Shown piece after piece: positions 8,036-15,133 of a stretch of DNA of 20,551 nt (the first letter of the stretch is position 1; each line of letters begins with the position of its first letter). Source of the stretch: Chloroflexota bacterium. GTDB lineage: Bacteria > Chloroflexota > Limnocylindria > Limnocylindrales > CSP1-4. The stretch covers positions 1 to 20,551 of the forward strand of contig JACQEH010000096.1 in the NCBI GenBank assembly GCA_016200675.1, in the 5' to 3' direction. Under the pieces are notes generated by a model. It did no database searches. It had not been told where the DNA came from and saw nothing but the letters and a program-made list of their open reading frames with translations. Position numbers and translations under genes: made by a program.

Positions 8036-9744
8036 GCCGTTTCACCCGCGCTGAACGCCTCGCGCGCTTCGGCCCGACGACCGGGGACGTGGTCCGCCTC
8101 GGCGACACGTCGCTCCGGATCCGCGTTACGGAGGATCGCCAGGCGCAGGGCGACGAGCCCATCTGGGGCTATGCGAAGGACATCCGGATCGGCATGGCCC
8201 AGGGCTCGAAGGCGGGTCCGTCGGAGCTCGATGCCGTGGTGGTCGGCGCCCTGGTGGTCGATCCGCTGCTGGGCATCCTGAAGGCCGACATCGGCATCAA
8301 GGACGGCCGGATCGTGGGCGTCGGACGGGCCGGCAACCCGGGGATCTCGGCGGGCATCGACCTGCCGATCGGGCCCCACACCGCCCCGATCACAGCCTAT
8401 GGACTGATCGCCACGCCCGGGGCGGTCGACACCCACGTCCACACGATCAGCCCGAACCTCATGCCGGCGGCCCTGTCGGCCGGCGTCACGACGCTGATCA
8501 CGGCCGGCTTCGAGGAGCCGCCGGCGGCGATGGAACGGACCCTGCGGGGGCTCGAGGGCTGGCCCGTGAACGTTGGCCTCCAGGCCAACGCGCGGGCGGC
8601 CGACGACGCCGCGCTCGAACCCCTCCTGGACGCTGGCGCCGTCGGCTTCAAGATCCACGAGGACTACGGCGCGGCGCCGGCTCTCATCGACCATGTCCTC
8701 CGCTTCGCCGATGCCTGCGACGTATCGGTGAGCCTCCACACGGATGGCCTTCACGAGACCGCCGAGCTCGAGGACACCGTGGCCGCCATCGCCGGCCGGA
8801 CGGTCCACGCCTATCACGTCGAGGGATCCGGCGGCGGGCATGTCCCCGACGTCATCGGCCTCGTCCGGGAGGCGAACATCATCTGCTCGTCGACGACGCC
8901 GACGATCCCCTGGGGCGTCTCGGCGGCCGACGAGACCCTGGCCATGACCATGCTCAACCACGGCACGAGCTGGGCGGTGCCCGAGGACATCGCCCTCGTC
9001 CTCGAGCGCCGCCACCCGGCGTCGATGGCCGCCGAAGGCCCGCTCCACGAACTCGGGGCCATCCAGATCGTCAACTCCGACTCCCAGGGGATGGGCCGGA
9101 TCATGGAGTCGGTCCGCCGGACGTTCCAGCTGGCCGACCTGATGAAGGCCTGGCGAGCCTCCGAGAACGGACAGGCCGTCCTCGCCGCTGTCGGCGGGAT
9201 CGGCCCCGATGGCGATCCGTGGGACGACAACCAGCGCGTCCTCCGCTATCTCGCCAAGGTCACCGTCGAGCCGGCCATCACCCACGGGATTGCGGGCCAT
9301 GTCGGGAGCCTCTCGGCCGGCCGGATCGCCGACATCGTCCTCTGGAAGCCCGCCTACTTCGGGGTGAAGCCGGAAGTGATCCTCAAGGGCGGCCATGCTG
9401 CCTGGGCACCGCTGGGCGAGGGCAACGCCTCCGTGGAGCGCGCCCAGCCGACTCGCTACACCGCCGACTGGGCCGGCCGGCCCCACGCCGCCCCGTCCGT
9501 GGCCGTCACGTTCGTCTCGGCCGCCGCCGATCCCGCCGCCCTCCGGCGGCGCCTTGACAGCGGGCGATCATTCCTGACCGTGGCCGGCTGCCGCGGCCTG
9601 ACTCGGGCGTCCCTCGCCTGGTCCCGCTCGACGGCGGCCGTTGCCGTGGACCCGGTGGATGGCCGCGTCAGCCTCGACGGCGTGCCGGTTGCCGCGGATC
9701 CGGCGACCGAGGTCCCGCTCAGCCGGCGCTACTTCCTGCGCTGA
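8032..9744 (+). CDS. ureC: Urease alpha subunit-like amidohydrolase (UreC), atypical
   Basis: At 570 residues and full length, it starts FGPTTGDVVRLGDT and ends LSRRYFLR like normal UreC. Aligned by eye to Klebsiella urease, all metal ligands are kept: His135 and His137 (DTHVH), Lys207 (GFKIHED, the carbamylated lysine), His236 (SLHTD), His262 (AYHVEG) and Asp350 (NSDSQGMGR). His209, the flap His310 and Arg326 are also kept. Differences are large: the flap MVCHHLDP reads TMLNHGTSW, so the flap cysteine is Asn309, and the GGGTGPA(A/T)GT segment before the carbamyl-lysine is missing and replaced by a short AGFEEPPAAM stretch. It may hydrolyse urea or another amide. No ureD, E, F, G or H and no urea or nickel transporter lies in the window. 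Its stop is five bases from the convergent racemase-family gene. Confidence 0.88.
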   Translation: MSRFTRAERLARFGPTTGDVVRLGDTSLRIRVTEDRQAQGDEPIWGYAKDIRIGMAQGSKAGPSELDAVVVGALVVDPLLGILKADIGIKDGRIVGVGRAGNPGISAGIDLPIGPHTAPITAYGLIATPGAVDTHVHTISPNLMPAALSAGVTTLITAGFEEPPAAMERTLRGLEGWPVNVGLQANARAADDAALEPLLDAGAVGFKIHEDYGAAPALIDHVLRFADACDVSVSLHTDGLHETAELEDTVAAIAGRTVHAYHVEGSGGGHVPDVIGLVREANIICSSTTPTIPWGVSAADETLAMTMLNHGTSWAVPEDIALVLERRHPASMAAEGPLHELGAIQIVNSDSQGMGRIMESVRRTFQLADLMKAWRASENGQAVLAAVGGIGPDGDPWDDNQRVLRYLAKVTVEPAITHGIAGHVGSLSAGRIADIVLWKPAYFGVKPEVILKGGHAAWAPLGEGNASVERAQPTRYTADWAGRPHAAPSVAVTFVSAAADPAALRRRLDSGRSFLTVAGCRGLTRASLAWSRSTAAVAVDPVDGRVSLDGVPVAADPATEVPLSRRYFLR

Positions 9745-9749
9745 CGCCC

Positions 9750-10802
9750 CTACCAGATGTCCCCGACCGTGAAGCCGTCGGGGAACGGGTCGGTGGGATC
9801 GAGGACGTAGCTCGCGAAGCCGGTGATCCAGGCGCTGCCCGTGATCGTCGGCACGATCGCCCGGTGCGGACCCACCGTCGTCTCCTCGACGAGGCGGCCC
9901 GTGAACACCGTCCCGAGGATCCCTTCGTGCCGAAAGTCCTCGCCCACCTTCAGCCGGCCCCTGGCGTGGAGGACGGCCATCTTCGCCGAGGTGCCCGTCC
10001 CGCACGGCGACCGGTCGATGACCCCCGTCCAGGTCGACGGCCTGGCGAAGTCGACGACCCCGGTCGAGACCGTGACGACGTTGCGGAGGGCGTTCGCCGG
10101 ATCATGGGCCGGCCCGGACAGCTGGCCGATGGTGATCCCGGCGAACCCCGGCTGGTCGGGGTGGACAACCGGCAGCTGCTCGGCCGCCGATGCCTTGATG
10201 AGCTCCGTGATCCGGGTGATGTCGCGCCCCTCGTCGGGCGTGAGGCGAAGCCCGAAGGGGGCGGCCTCGGCGATGACGTAGAACATGCCGCCGTAGGCCA
10301 CGTCGACCTTGACGGTGCCGAGGGTCGGCACCTCGATCGGGGCGTCGAGGTGGGTCGCGAAGGCCGGCACGTTCCGGAAGGTGACGCTCCGGACCTTGCC
10401 GTCGCGGCATTCGCAGCGGAGCCGGATGAGCCCCGCCGGCGCCTCGAGCGTCAGCTCGGTGACTGGCTCGATCATCGGGACCGCCCCGGTTTCGAGGAGG
10501 ACCGTCGCCACGCAGATGGTGTTCGTGCCCGACATCCCGGGATATTCCACCTGCTCCATGATCACGTAGCCGGCGACGGCCTCGGGGTTCGACGAGGGCA
10601 GGACGAGGTTGCAGCAGGTGGCCGGGTACCCCCGCGGCTCGCGGAGCATTCGCAGCCGCAGGTCGTCGCCGTTGGCCCGCAGCCAGGTCATCTTGTCGAA
10701 CATCGTCGCCCCGGGGACATCGAGGACCCCGCCGACGATGACCCGTCCGGGCTCGCCGGCCGCATGGGCGTCGACCGCCTGGATGACCTTCGCAAGACGC
10801 AT
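9750..10802 (-). CDS. Proline racemase-family enzyme (hydroxyproline epimerase / 3-hydroxyproline dehydratase type), Ser/Cys variant
   Basis: The 350-residue protein begins MRLAKVIQAVDAHAAGEPGRVI, the family N-terminus, which fixes the start at ATG 10802; GGGAGG lies about 10-15 bases before it. The two catalytic positions are Ser91 in PGMSGTNTICVATVLLE, where racemases have Cys in MCGH, and Cys267 in DRSPCGTGTSAKMA. Family members with one Cys replaced include epimerases and trans-3-hydroxy-L-proline dehydratases, so the substrate cannot be read from the sequence. Most likely it acts on L-proline derivatives in the cytoplasm. It lies 20 bases downstream of smpB on the same strand and probably shares its transcript. 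No dedicated hydroxyproline pathway gene is nearby. Confidence 0.88.
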   Translation of the reverse strand: MRLAKVIQAVDAHAAGEPGRVIVGGVLDVPGATMFDKMTWLRANGDDLRLRMLREPRGYPATCCNLVLPSSNPEAVAGYVIMEQVEYPGMSGTNTICVATVLLETGAVPMIEPVTELTLEAPAGLIRLRCECRDGKVRSVTFRNVPAFATHLDAPIEVPTLGTVKVDVAYGGMFYVIAEAAPFGLRLTPDEGRDITRITELIKASAAEQLPVVHPDQPGFAGITIGQLSGPAHDPANALRNVVTVSTGVVDFARPSTWTGVIDRSPCGTGTSAKMAVLHARGRLKVGEDFRHEGILGTVFTGRLVEETTVGPHRAIVPTITGSAWITGFASYVLDPTDPFPDGFTVGDIW

Positions 10803-10822
10803 CGCGACTCGTCCCTCCCGGC

Positions 10823-11272
10823 TCAGCGGCGCCGCAGCTCGGCGACGTCGCGTTCCATCTGGCGCCGCGCATCCCGCTCGGCGATGTCCCGGCGCTTGTC
10901 GTGGAGCTGCTTGCCGCGACCGAGCCCGAGCTCCAGCTTGGCCTTGCCCCGGCCCGTCACGTAGAGCCGCAGCGGGATGAGGGTCAGGCCCTTGGCCTTC
11001 GTCTTGCCGAGGAGCTGGTCGATCTGGGCCCGATGCAGGAGCAGCTTGCGCTCGCGCTTCGGCTCGTGGTTGAAGCGCACGCCGCTCGTCTCCCACGGGG
11101 CGATGTGGGCGCCGATCAACCAGGCCTCGTCGCGATCGATGCGGGCGAAGGCATCGGCCAGGCTGACCTTCCCGGCCCGGATGCTCTTGATCTCCGTCCC
11201 GGACAGGACGATGCCGGCCTCCACGGAGTCCTCGATCGAGTACTCGTGGCGGGCCCGCCGGTTCTGGGCCAT
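10823..11272 (-). CDS. smpB: SsrA-binding protein SmpB
   Basis: The 149-residue protein begins MAQNRRARHEYSIEDSVEAGIVLSGTEIKS and continues VSLADAFARI and HIAPWETSGVRFNHEPKRERKLLLH, all strong SmpB signatures. The C-terminal basic tail (GLGRGKQLHDKRRDIAERDARRQMERD) enters the decoding centre in the known complex. Start ATG 11272 gives the usual family N-terminus; a GTG at 11290 would add six residues. It binds tmRNA, encoded on the same strand at 6822-7194, for ribosome rescue. It sits after ctpA, separated by 313 bases that contain a promoter, a possible micro-ORF and a strong hairpin, so it is probably transcribed separately from ctpA. Confidence 0.97.
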   Translation of the reverse strand: MAQNRRARHEYSIEDSVEAGIVLSGTEIKSIRAGKVSLADAFARIDRDEAWLIGAHIAPWETSGVRFNHEPKRERKLLLHRAQIDQLLGKTKAKGLTLIPLRLYVTGRGKAKLELGLGRGKQLHDKRRDIAERDARRQMERDVAELRRR

Positions 11273-11415
11273 CGTCTTCTCTTCGCCCACGGTCGAGGTC
11301 GTCGCTCCTGTCGTACGTGCCGGCGCCCCGGCGGGCCTTTCGTGCGGTGCGCTCCTCCTGGTGCCCCGAGGCGGCGCCCTGCGGACCGGCGTCGCATCGG
11401 GATGGTCCCAGACGC

Positions 11416-11447
11416 ACGAACGCCGGCCCTCGCGGACCGGCGTTCGT
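11416..11447 (-). terminator. 11-bp perfect hairpin between the micro-ORF and smpB
   Basis: ACGAACGCCGG and CCGGCGTTCGT pair perfectly around a ten-base loop. No T-run follows on either strand. It starts 29 bases after the stop of the micro-ORF on the minus strand. It could be a terminator, an attenuator or an mRNA-stabilising structure. Confidence 0.45.
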
Positions 11448-11476
11448 CTGCGGCTTCCACCCGCTCGGAAGACCGG

Positions 11477-11524
11477 CTAGACGGTCATCTCCGGCGAGGT
11501 GGTGCAGCTACGGTGTTCGATCAC
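11477..11524 (-). CDS. Putative 15-codon leader ORF with a 13-nt SD match
   Basis: GTG 11524 opens a frame reading MIEHRSCTTSPEMTV and stopping at TAG 11477-11479. Upstream, GAAAGGAGGTGAT (11542-11530) is complementary to the usual 16S 3' tail over 13 bases; the GGAGG core is nine bases from the GTG. A promoter (TTGCCA-17-TACGGT) sits just ahead, so the transcript would start about 20-25 bases before the GTG. The peptide resembles nothing I recognise. A run of one amino acid, as in biosynthetic attenuators, is absent. It may be a leader peptide for smpB or simply a ribosome-loading site. Translation is not proven. An ATG at 11531 touches the SD and gives only seven codons. Confidence 0.45.
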   Translation of the reverse strand: MIEHRSCTTSPEMTV

Positions 11525-11552
11525 TGCACATCACCTCCTTTCGTTCGCGGGT

Positions 11553-11581
11553 ACCGTAGCCGATGCCGCCCCCGATGGCAA
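11553..11581 (-). promoter_or_regulatory. Promoter candidate for the micro-ORF and smpB
   Basis: On the minus strand TTGCCA (11581-11576) and TACGGT (11558-11553) are 17 bases apart, directly after the ctpA stop. The predicted start is near 11546, just before the SD. Confidence 0.5.
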
Positions 11582-11585
11582 CAGG

Positions 11586-13004
11586 TCAGGCCGCGCGCCG
11601 GAGGGGCACGAACGCATCGCTCGTCCCAGCGCCCGACAGCACCTCGACGGCCTTGTCCAGGACGGGGTCCTGGCCGGCGGGCGAGTTCGCCGGGACCGTG
11701 ACTGCGACGTCGGGCGTCAGGCCGATCCTGTGGATCCAGCGCTTGTCCGGCGTGAGCCACTTGGCGACGGTGAGCTTGACCCCGCCGGCGTCGTTGTCGA
11801 GCTCGATCCAGGTCTGGACAGTGCCCTTTCCGTAGGACGTCTGGCCGATCAGGGTCGCCCGCTTGGTGTCCTGGAGGGCGCCCGCCACGATCTCGCTGGC
11901 CGACGCGCTGCCCTTGTCGATGAGGACGGCAACGTGGTACTTCGGATCCGTGGCGATGCCCTTGCCGTCGGCGTTCGTCGGGGTGAGGTTGCCCTGGGCA
12001 TCCTCCTCCCAGAAGACGGGCCCGTCCTTGATGAAGGTGCCGGCGACGGTCCGGGCCGCGGTCACGAAGCCCCCGGGATTGCCGCGGAGGTCGACGATGA
12101 TGCGGGTCTCGCCCCGATCGATGGCGGCCTGGATGGCCTTCACGAAGTCGGCGGCGCCGTTGTCGGAGAAGCCCGTCAGCCGGACGTAGGCGATCGTGCC
12201 GTCGGCGAGGTCCTTGGTGATGACCTCCTTCTGCTTGACGACGTCACGGGTGATGGACACGTCGAAGGGCGCGGCAGTGCCGCGGAGGATCGTCAGGACG
12301 ACGTCCGTCCCCTTCTTGCCCCGGATCTTGTCGCGAGCCTGGTCGGACGTCAGGCCGACGAGGGTGGCGCCGTCGACCTTGGAGATGATGTCGCCCGGCT
12401 TCAGGCCGGCCTTCTCGGCCGGCGAGCCCGAGAGCGGCGCGACGACGACGAGCTGGCAGTCCGGGCCGAAGGTGGAGCAATCGGAGGTGGCGCCCTTGGC
12501 GTCGACCGTCCCGATCTCGGCCCCGATGCCCTCGAGCTCGCCGGAGATGTCCTGGAGCGTGGAGCGGAACTCAGCCGACGTGAGGTACGTGGAGTAGGGA
12601 TCCCCGACGGCCGTGACCATGCCCTTGATGGCGCCCTCGATGAGGGTCTTCTGGTCGACCGGCCCCAGGGCGTAGCGGTCGCGGATCGCGGCATAGACGT
12701 CCCAGAAGGGCTGGAAGGCAGCCGCCTGGTCGGGCGGCGTTCCGGGCTGCGTGGCCTGGCGCTGGCCGAGGAGGAACCCGGAGGCGAAGAGGGCACTGCC
12801 GCTGAGGACCGTGACAAGGACGATGGCCAGGCCCAGGAGCATGGTGCCCCGTGACCTCCGACCAGCAACGCGGCCGACGGGCGTCGGGACGGGACCGGGC
12901 AGGGTACCGGTCGCGAGCGGACCGCCCTCGGGGAGCTCGTTCGTGGTGGCCTCGGTGGCTGCCGGCAGGCTGTCGCCGGCCGGAGGCGGTGCGTCTGGGA
13001 GCAT
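11586..13004 (-). CDS. ctpA: S41-family C-terminal processing protease (CtpA/Prc type)
   Basis: The 472-residue protein has a Pro-rich cytoplasmic N-terminus, one membrane helix (about 55-80), an S41 N-terminal helical region (WDVYAAIRDRYALG, GMVTAVGDPYSTYL), a PDZ domain (about 155-245; GSPAEKAGLKPGDIISKVDG) and the protease core. The catalytic dyad is Ser368 in GSASASE and Lys393 in SYGKGTVQ, with Gln397 four residues on as in CtpB. The C-terminus has the usual LTPDKRWIHRIGLTPDV. Two cysteines (176 and 183) lie in an insertion just before the PDZ core, possibly a disulphide outside the membrane. It follows ftsX in the standard ftsE-ftsX-ctpA order, with 166 bases between them. The start ATG 13004 has only a weak SD. 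Confidence 0.95.
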   Translation of the reverse strand: MLPDAPPPAGDSLPAATEATTNELPEGGPLATGTLPGPVPTPVGRVAGRRSRGTMLLGLAIVLVTVLSGSALFASGFLLGQRQATQPGTPPDQAAAFQPFWDVYAAIRDRYALGPVDQKTLIEGAIKGMVTAVGDPYSTYLTSAEFRSTLQDISGELEGIGAEIGTVDAKGATSDCSTFGPDCQLVVVAPLSGSPAEKAGLKPGDIISKVDGATLVGLTSDQARDKIRGKKGTDVVLTILRGTAAPFDVSITRDVVKQKEVITKDLADGTIAYVRLTGFSDNGAADFVKAIQAAIDRGETRIIVDLRGNPGGFVTAARTVAGTFIKDGPVFWEEDAQGNLTPTNADGKGIATDPKYHVAVLIDKGSASASEIVAGALQDTKRATLIGQTSYGKGTVQTWIELDNDAGGVKLTVAKWLTPDKRWIHRIGLTPDVAVTVPANSPAGQDPVLDKAVEVLSGAGTSDAFVPLRRAA

Positions 13005-13170
13005 CGGATGGAGAGTCCTCTTGGCGGGTGATCGTCCGGGCGCTGGAGCGACCGGCGCGGGACGCGCGGACGGCGGGATCGAAGCCTACACGGCCCTCGC
13101 CGATCCTACGCCCGGCCCGCCGTCGACGGATCAAGCGTGACGGAACGCGAACGGAGGTTTTGCCGGTTAT

Positions 13171-14055
13171 TCACCGGATGAGGTAGGTCCTGACGGACAC
13201 GAATGCCCCAAGGACGCCCAGCCCGACCCCGGACCCGATCACGAGGACCGCGACGTCCCGGGCGATGGCCCCGACCCGGATCGGCAGGATCCGGAAGAAG
13301 TCGTACATGAAGGTGCTGAGCGGATCTGCCGCGGCGGCGATCGCCCCCAAGGCGATGGCGGCACCGAGGAGGCCGACGAGGGCGCCCTCGAACACGAACG
13401 GCCAGCGGATGAAGGCGTCGGACGCACCCACCAGCCGCATCACCTCGATCTCCTCGGAGCGTGCGACCACGGCCAGGCGGATGGCGTTGATGATGATGAA
13501 CAGGACGATCGCGGCGATGATCGCGAGGATCACGACCCCTGCCGTCCGCAGGAAGTCGGTGACCGTGAGAACCCTGTTGACAAGGTCGGTGATGTTCCTC
13601 ACTCGCTGGATCGCCGGGTCAGCCGCGAGGGCGTCATTCACGGCCGCGAAGTCGGTGGGGTCGCGGAGCCTGACCTCGAGGCTCGCGTGGAGGGGATTGG
13701 CGTCGAGGTAGGCGGTCAGGTCCTCCTGGCCCTGCGCGGCCCGGGACGCCCGGAATCGCTGGAGCGCCTCGTCCTTCGAGACGAAGGCCACGGCGTTGAC
13801 CTCGGGGAGGGCGGCCACGCGTGCCTGGAGCGCCTGGATGTCCGCCGTGGCCGCCGAATCGCGGATGTCGGCCACAACCTCGACCTTCTGCTCCACGAAC
13901 TGGAGGCCCGCGAGGAGGCCGTTCTGGACGATGAAGAAGCCCGCCAGCAGCAGGAGCATGAGGGTCATCGTCGCCGTGGCCGCGAGGCTCATCGCCGCGT
14001 TACGCCAGAAGCCCTGCCAGGCCCGCGAGATGCTGAAGGCGAGGAACCGGATCAT
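13171..14055 (-). CDS. ftsX: Cell division ABC transporter permease FtsX
   Basis: The 294-residue protein has FtsX layout: a first membrane helix near residues 22-44, an extracellular domain (about 45-165; VEQKVEVVADIRDSAATADI, FVSKDEALQRFR), then three more helices (about 170-195, 220-245, 262-287). The cytoplasmic loop RSEEIEVMRLVGASDAFIRWPFVFEG is the FtsX/MacB coupling signature. With FtsE it signals across the membrane to peptidoglycan hydrolases. Its ATG is three bases past the ftsE stop, so the pair is translationally coupled. Confidence 0.96.
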   Translation of the reverse strand: MIRFLAFSISRAWQGFWRNAAMSLAATATMTLMLLLLAGFFIVQNGLLAGLQFVEQKVEVVADIRDSAATADIQALQARVAALPEVNAVAFVSKDEALQRFRASRAAQGQEDLTAYLDANPLHASLEVRLRDPTDFAAVNDALAADPAIQRVRNITDLVNRVLTVTDFLRTAGVVILAIIAAIVLFIIINAIRLAVVARSEEIEVMRLVGASDAFIRWPFVFEGALVGLLGAAIALGAIAAAADPLSTFMYDFFRILPIRVGAIARDVAVLVIGSGVGLGVLGAFVSVRTYLIR

Positions 14056-14058
14056 CGA

Positions 14059-14916
14059 TCAGGCTCGCCGGTGGTAGCCGCCACCGACCTCGTCGCGGAT
14101 GACGCGACCCTCCTCGAGCGCCACGACGCGCTTCCGGAGGGCGGTCACGATGTCGGCGTCGTGGGTCGCCATGAGGACCGTCACGCCAAGCTCGTTGATC
14201 CGCAGCAGGAGCTGCAGGATCTCCCAGCTGATGAGGGGATCGAGGTTGCCGGTCGGCTCGTCGGCGATCACGAGGCGCGGATCGTGGACCAGGGCCCGCG
14301 CGATCGCCGTCCGCTGCTGCTCGCCGCCCGACAGCTGGCGCGGGAACTGCTCGGCCTGGCGGACCAGGCCCACGAGCCGGAGGGCTCGCTCGACGGCCGG
14401 CCCGATGTGGCCCCTGGGCGTGCCCGTCACCTCGAGGGCAAAGGCGATGTTCTCCCGGACCGTCTTGCGTGGCAGGAGCTTGAAGTCCTGGAAGACGGCG
14501 CCGATCTTGCGCCGGACCCGGGCCACCTTGCGGCGGGGGAGCTTGGCCAGGTTCTCGCCGTCGAGGAAGACCTCGCCCTCGGTCGCCAGCTCGTCCCGGA
14601 TGATCAGCTTCATGAGCGTCGACTTGCCGGCGCCGCTCGGCCCGACGAGGAAGACGAAGTCGCCTTCGGGAACCACGAGGTCGACGTCGCGGAGAGCCTC
14701 CCGGCCATTCGGGTAGCGCTTCGTGACGTCGTTGAGGATAAGGACGGGTCGGCGGCTGCCGGAGCGGCGTCCATCCGAGGCGGCCGCCTCGACCGCGCCG
14801 TCGCCGTTCGCGACAGCTGGCTCGTCGGGCAGGGCGGCGAGGTCCGGGGCGCCCGGCACGGTGGTCGTCAAGAACGGCTCCGCGGTGCAACGCGCCGAGG
14901 CTCGGCTCGGCGCCAT
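14059..14916 (-). CDS. ftsE: Cell division ABC transporter ATPase FtsE, with N-terminal extension
   Basis: ATPase motifs in order: Walker A GPSGAGKST (residues 92-100), Q-loop VFQDFKLLPRKTVRENIAFA, signature LSGGEQQR (195-202), Walker B LVIADEPTGNLD (215-226) and switch His in MATHD. These are FtsE-specific in style. Normal FtsE begins at about the LILNDVTKRYPNG segment (residue 58). Taking ATG 14916 leaves an unusual 55-residue low-complexity extension, so a later non-ATG start (a TTG or GTG in the LTTTVPGAP stretch) is possible. The open frame extends back through a GC-rich repeat to 15105, but that part does not look like protein. It is coupled to ftsX. Confidence 0.93.
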   Translation of the reverse strand: MAPSRASARCTAEPFLTTTVPGAPDLAALPDEPAVANGDGAVEAAASDGRRSGSRRPVLILNDVTKRYPNGREALRDVDLVVPEGDFVFLVGPSGAGKSTLMKLIIRDELATEGEVFLDGENLAKLPRRKVARVRRKIGAVFQDFKLLPRKTVRENIAFALEVTGTPRGHIGPAVERALRLVGLVRQAEQFPRQLSGGEQQRTAIARALVHDPRLVIADEPTGNLDPLISWEILQLLLRINELGVTVLMATHDADIVTALRKRVVALEEGRVIRDEVGGGYHRRA

Positions 14917-14966
14917 GTCGCGCGACTCCGGGCCCGGGGCACATCGGAGAGAGCCACGTCCCGGTG

Positions 14967-14996
14967 AGGCTACCACCGGCCCGCCGAAGCGGGCAA
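14967..14996 (-). promoter_or_regulatory. Promoter candidate for ftsEX
   Basis: On the minus strand TTGCCC (14996-14991) and TAGCCT (14972-14967) are 18 bases apart, about 45-50 bases ahead of the ftsE ATG used here. The -35 box overlaps the UUCG hairpin. Confidence 0.38.
14979..14994 (-). terminator. C(UUCG)G tetraloop hairpin between the GNAT gene and ftsE
   Basis: On the minus strand GCCCGC-TTCG-GCGGGC forms a six-pair stem closed by the very stable UUCG loop. There is no T-run after it. It may end or stabilise the prfB-GNAT transcript. Confidence 0.4.
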
Positions 14997-15027
14997 CCGC
15001 CGGTCGGCCGGATGGTGGGGCGCGGGC

Positions 15028-15124
15028 GCCCCGACCGGCCGCCCCGGGTGGGGCCGCGTGCGCCCCGACCGCCGCCCCGGGTGGCGCCGCGTGCGCCCCG
15101 ACCATCCGCCCCGGGTGGGGCCGG
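15028..15124. repeat. 33/34-bp GC-rich tandem repeat, about three copies
   Basis: Units start GCCCCGACC at 15028, 15062 and 15095 and share CCGCCCCGGGTGG-N-GCCGCGTGC. The array fills most of the gap between the GNAT stop and the ftsE promoter candidate. Confidence 0.75.
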
Positions 15125-15133
15125 CCTCAAGAC

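Noticed and set aside
8005..9486. Long antisense open frame across ureC.
   Set aside because: Arg/Gly/Asp-rich translation without motifs; ureC on the other strand has a full family match. The same holds for long antisense frames over the PEP gene, ctpA and prfB/GNAT.
11530..11542. Plus strand matches the 16S rRNA 3' tail (ATCACCTCCTTTC), suggesting an rRNA fragment.
   Set aside because: Flanking bases do not match 16S rRNA. Read on the minus strand it is simply a very complete Shine-Dalgarno sequence.
13005..13170. Promoter for ctpA (TTGATC ... TAGGAT).
   Set aside because: The boxes are 20 bases apart, too far for the grammar seen elsewhere, and no alternative -35 was found.
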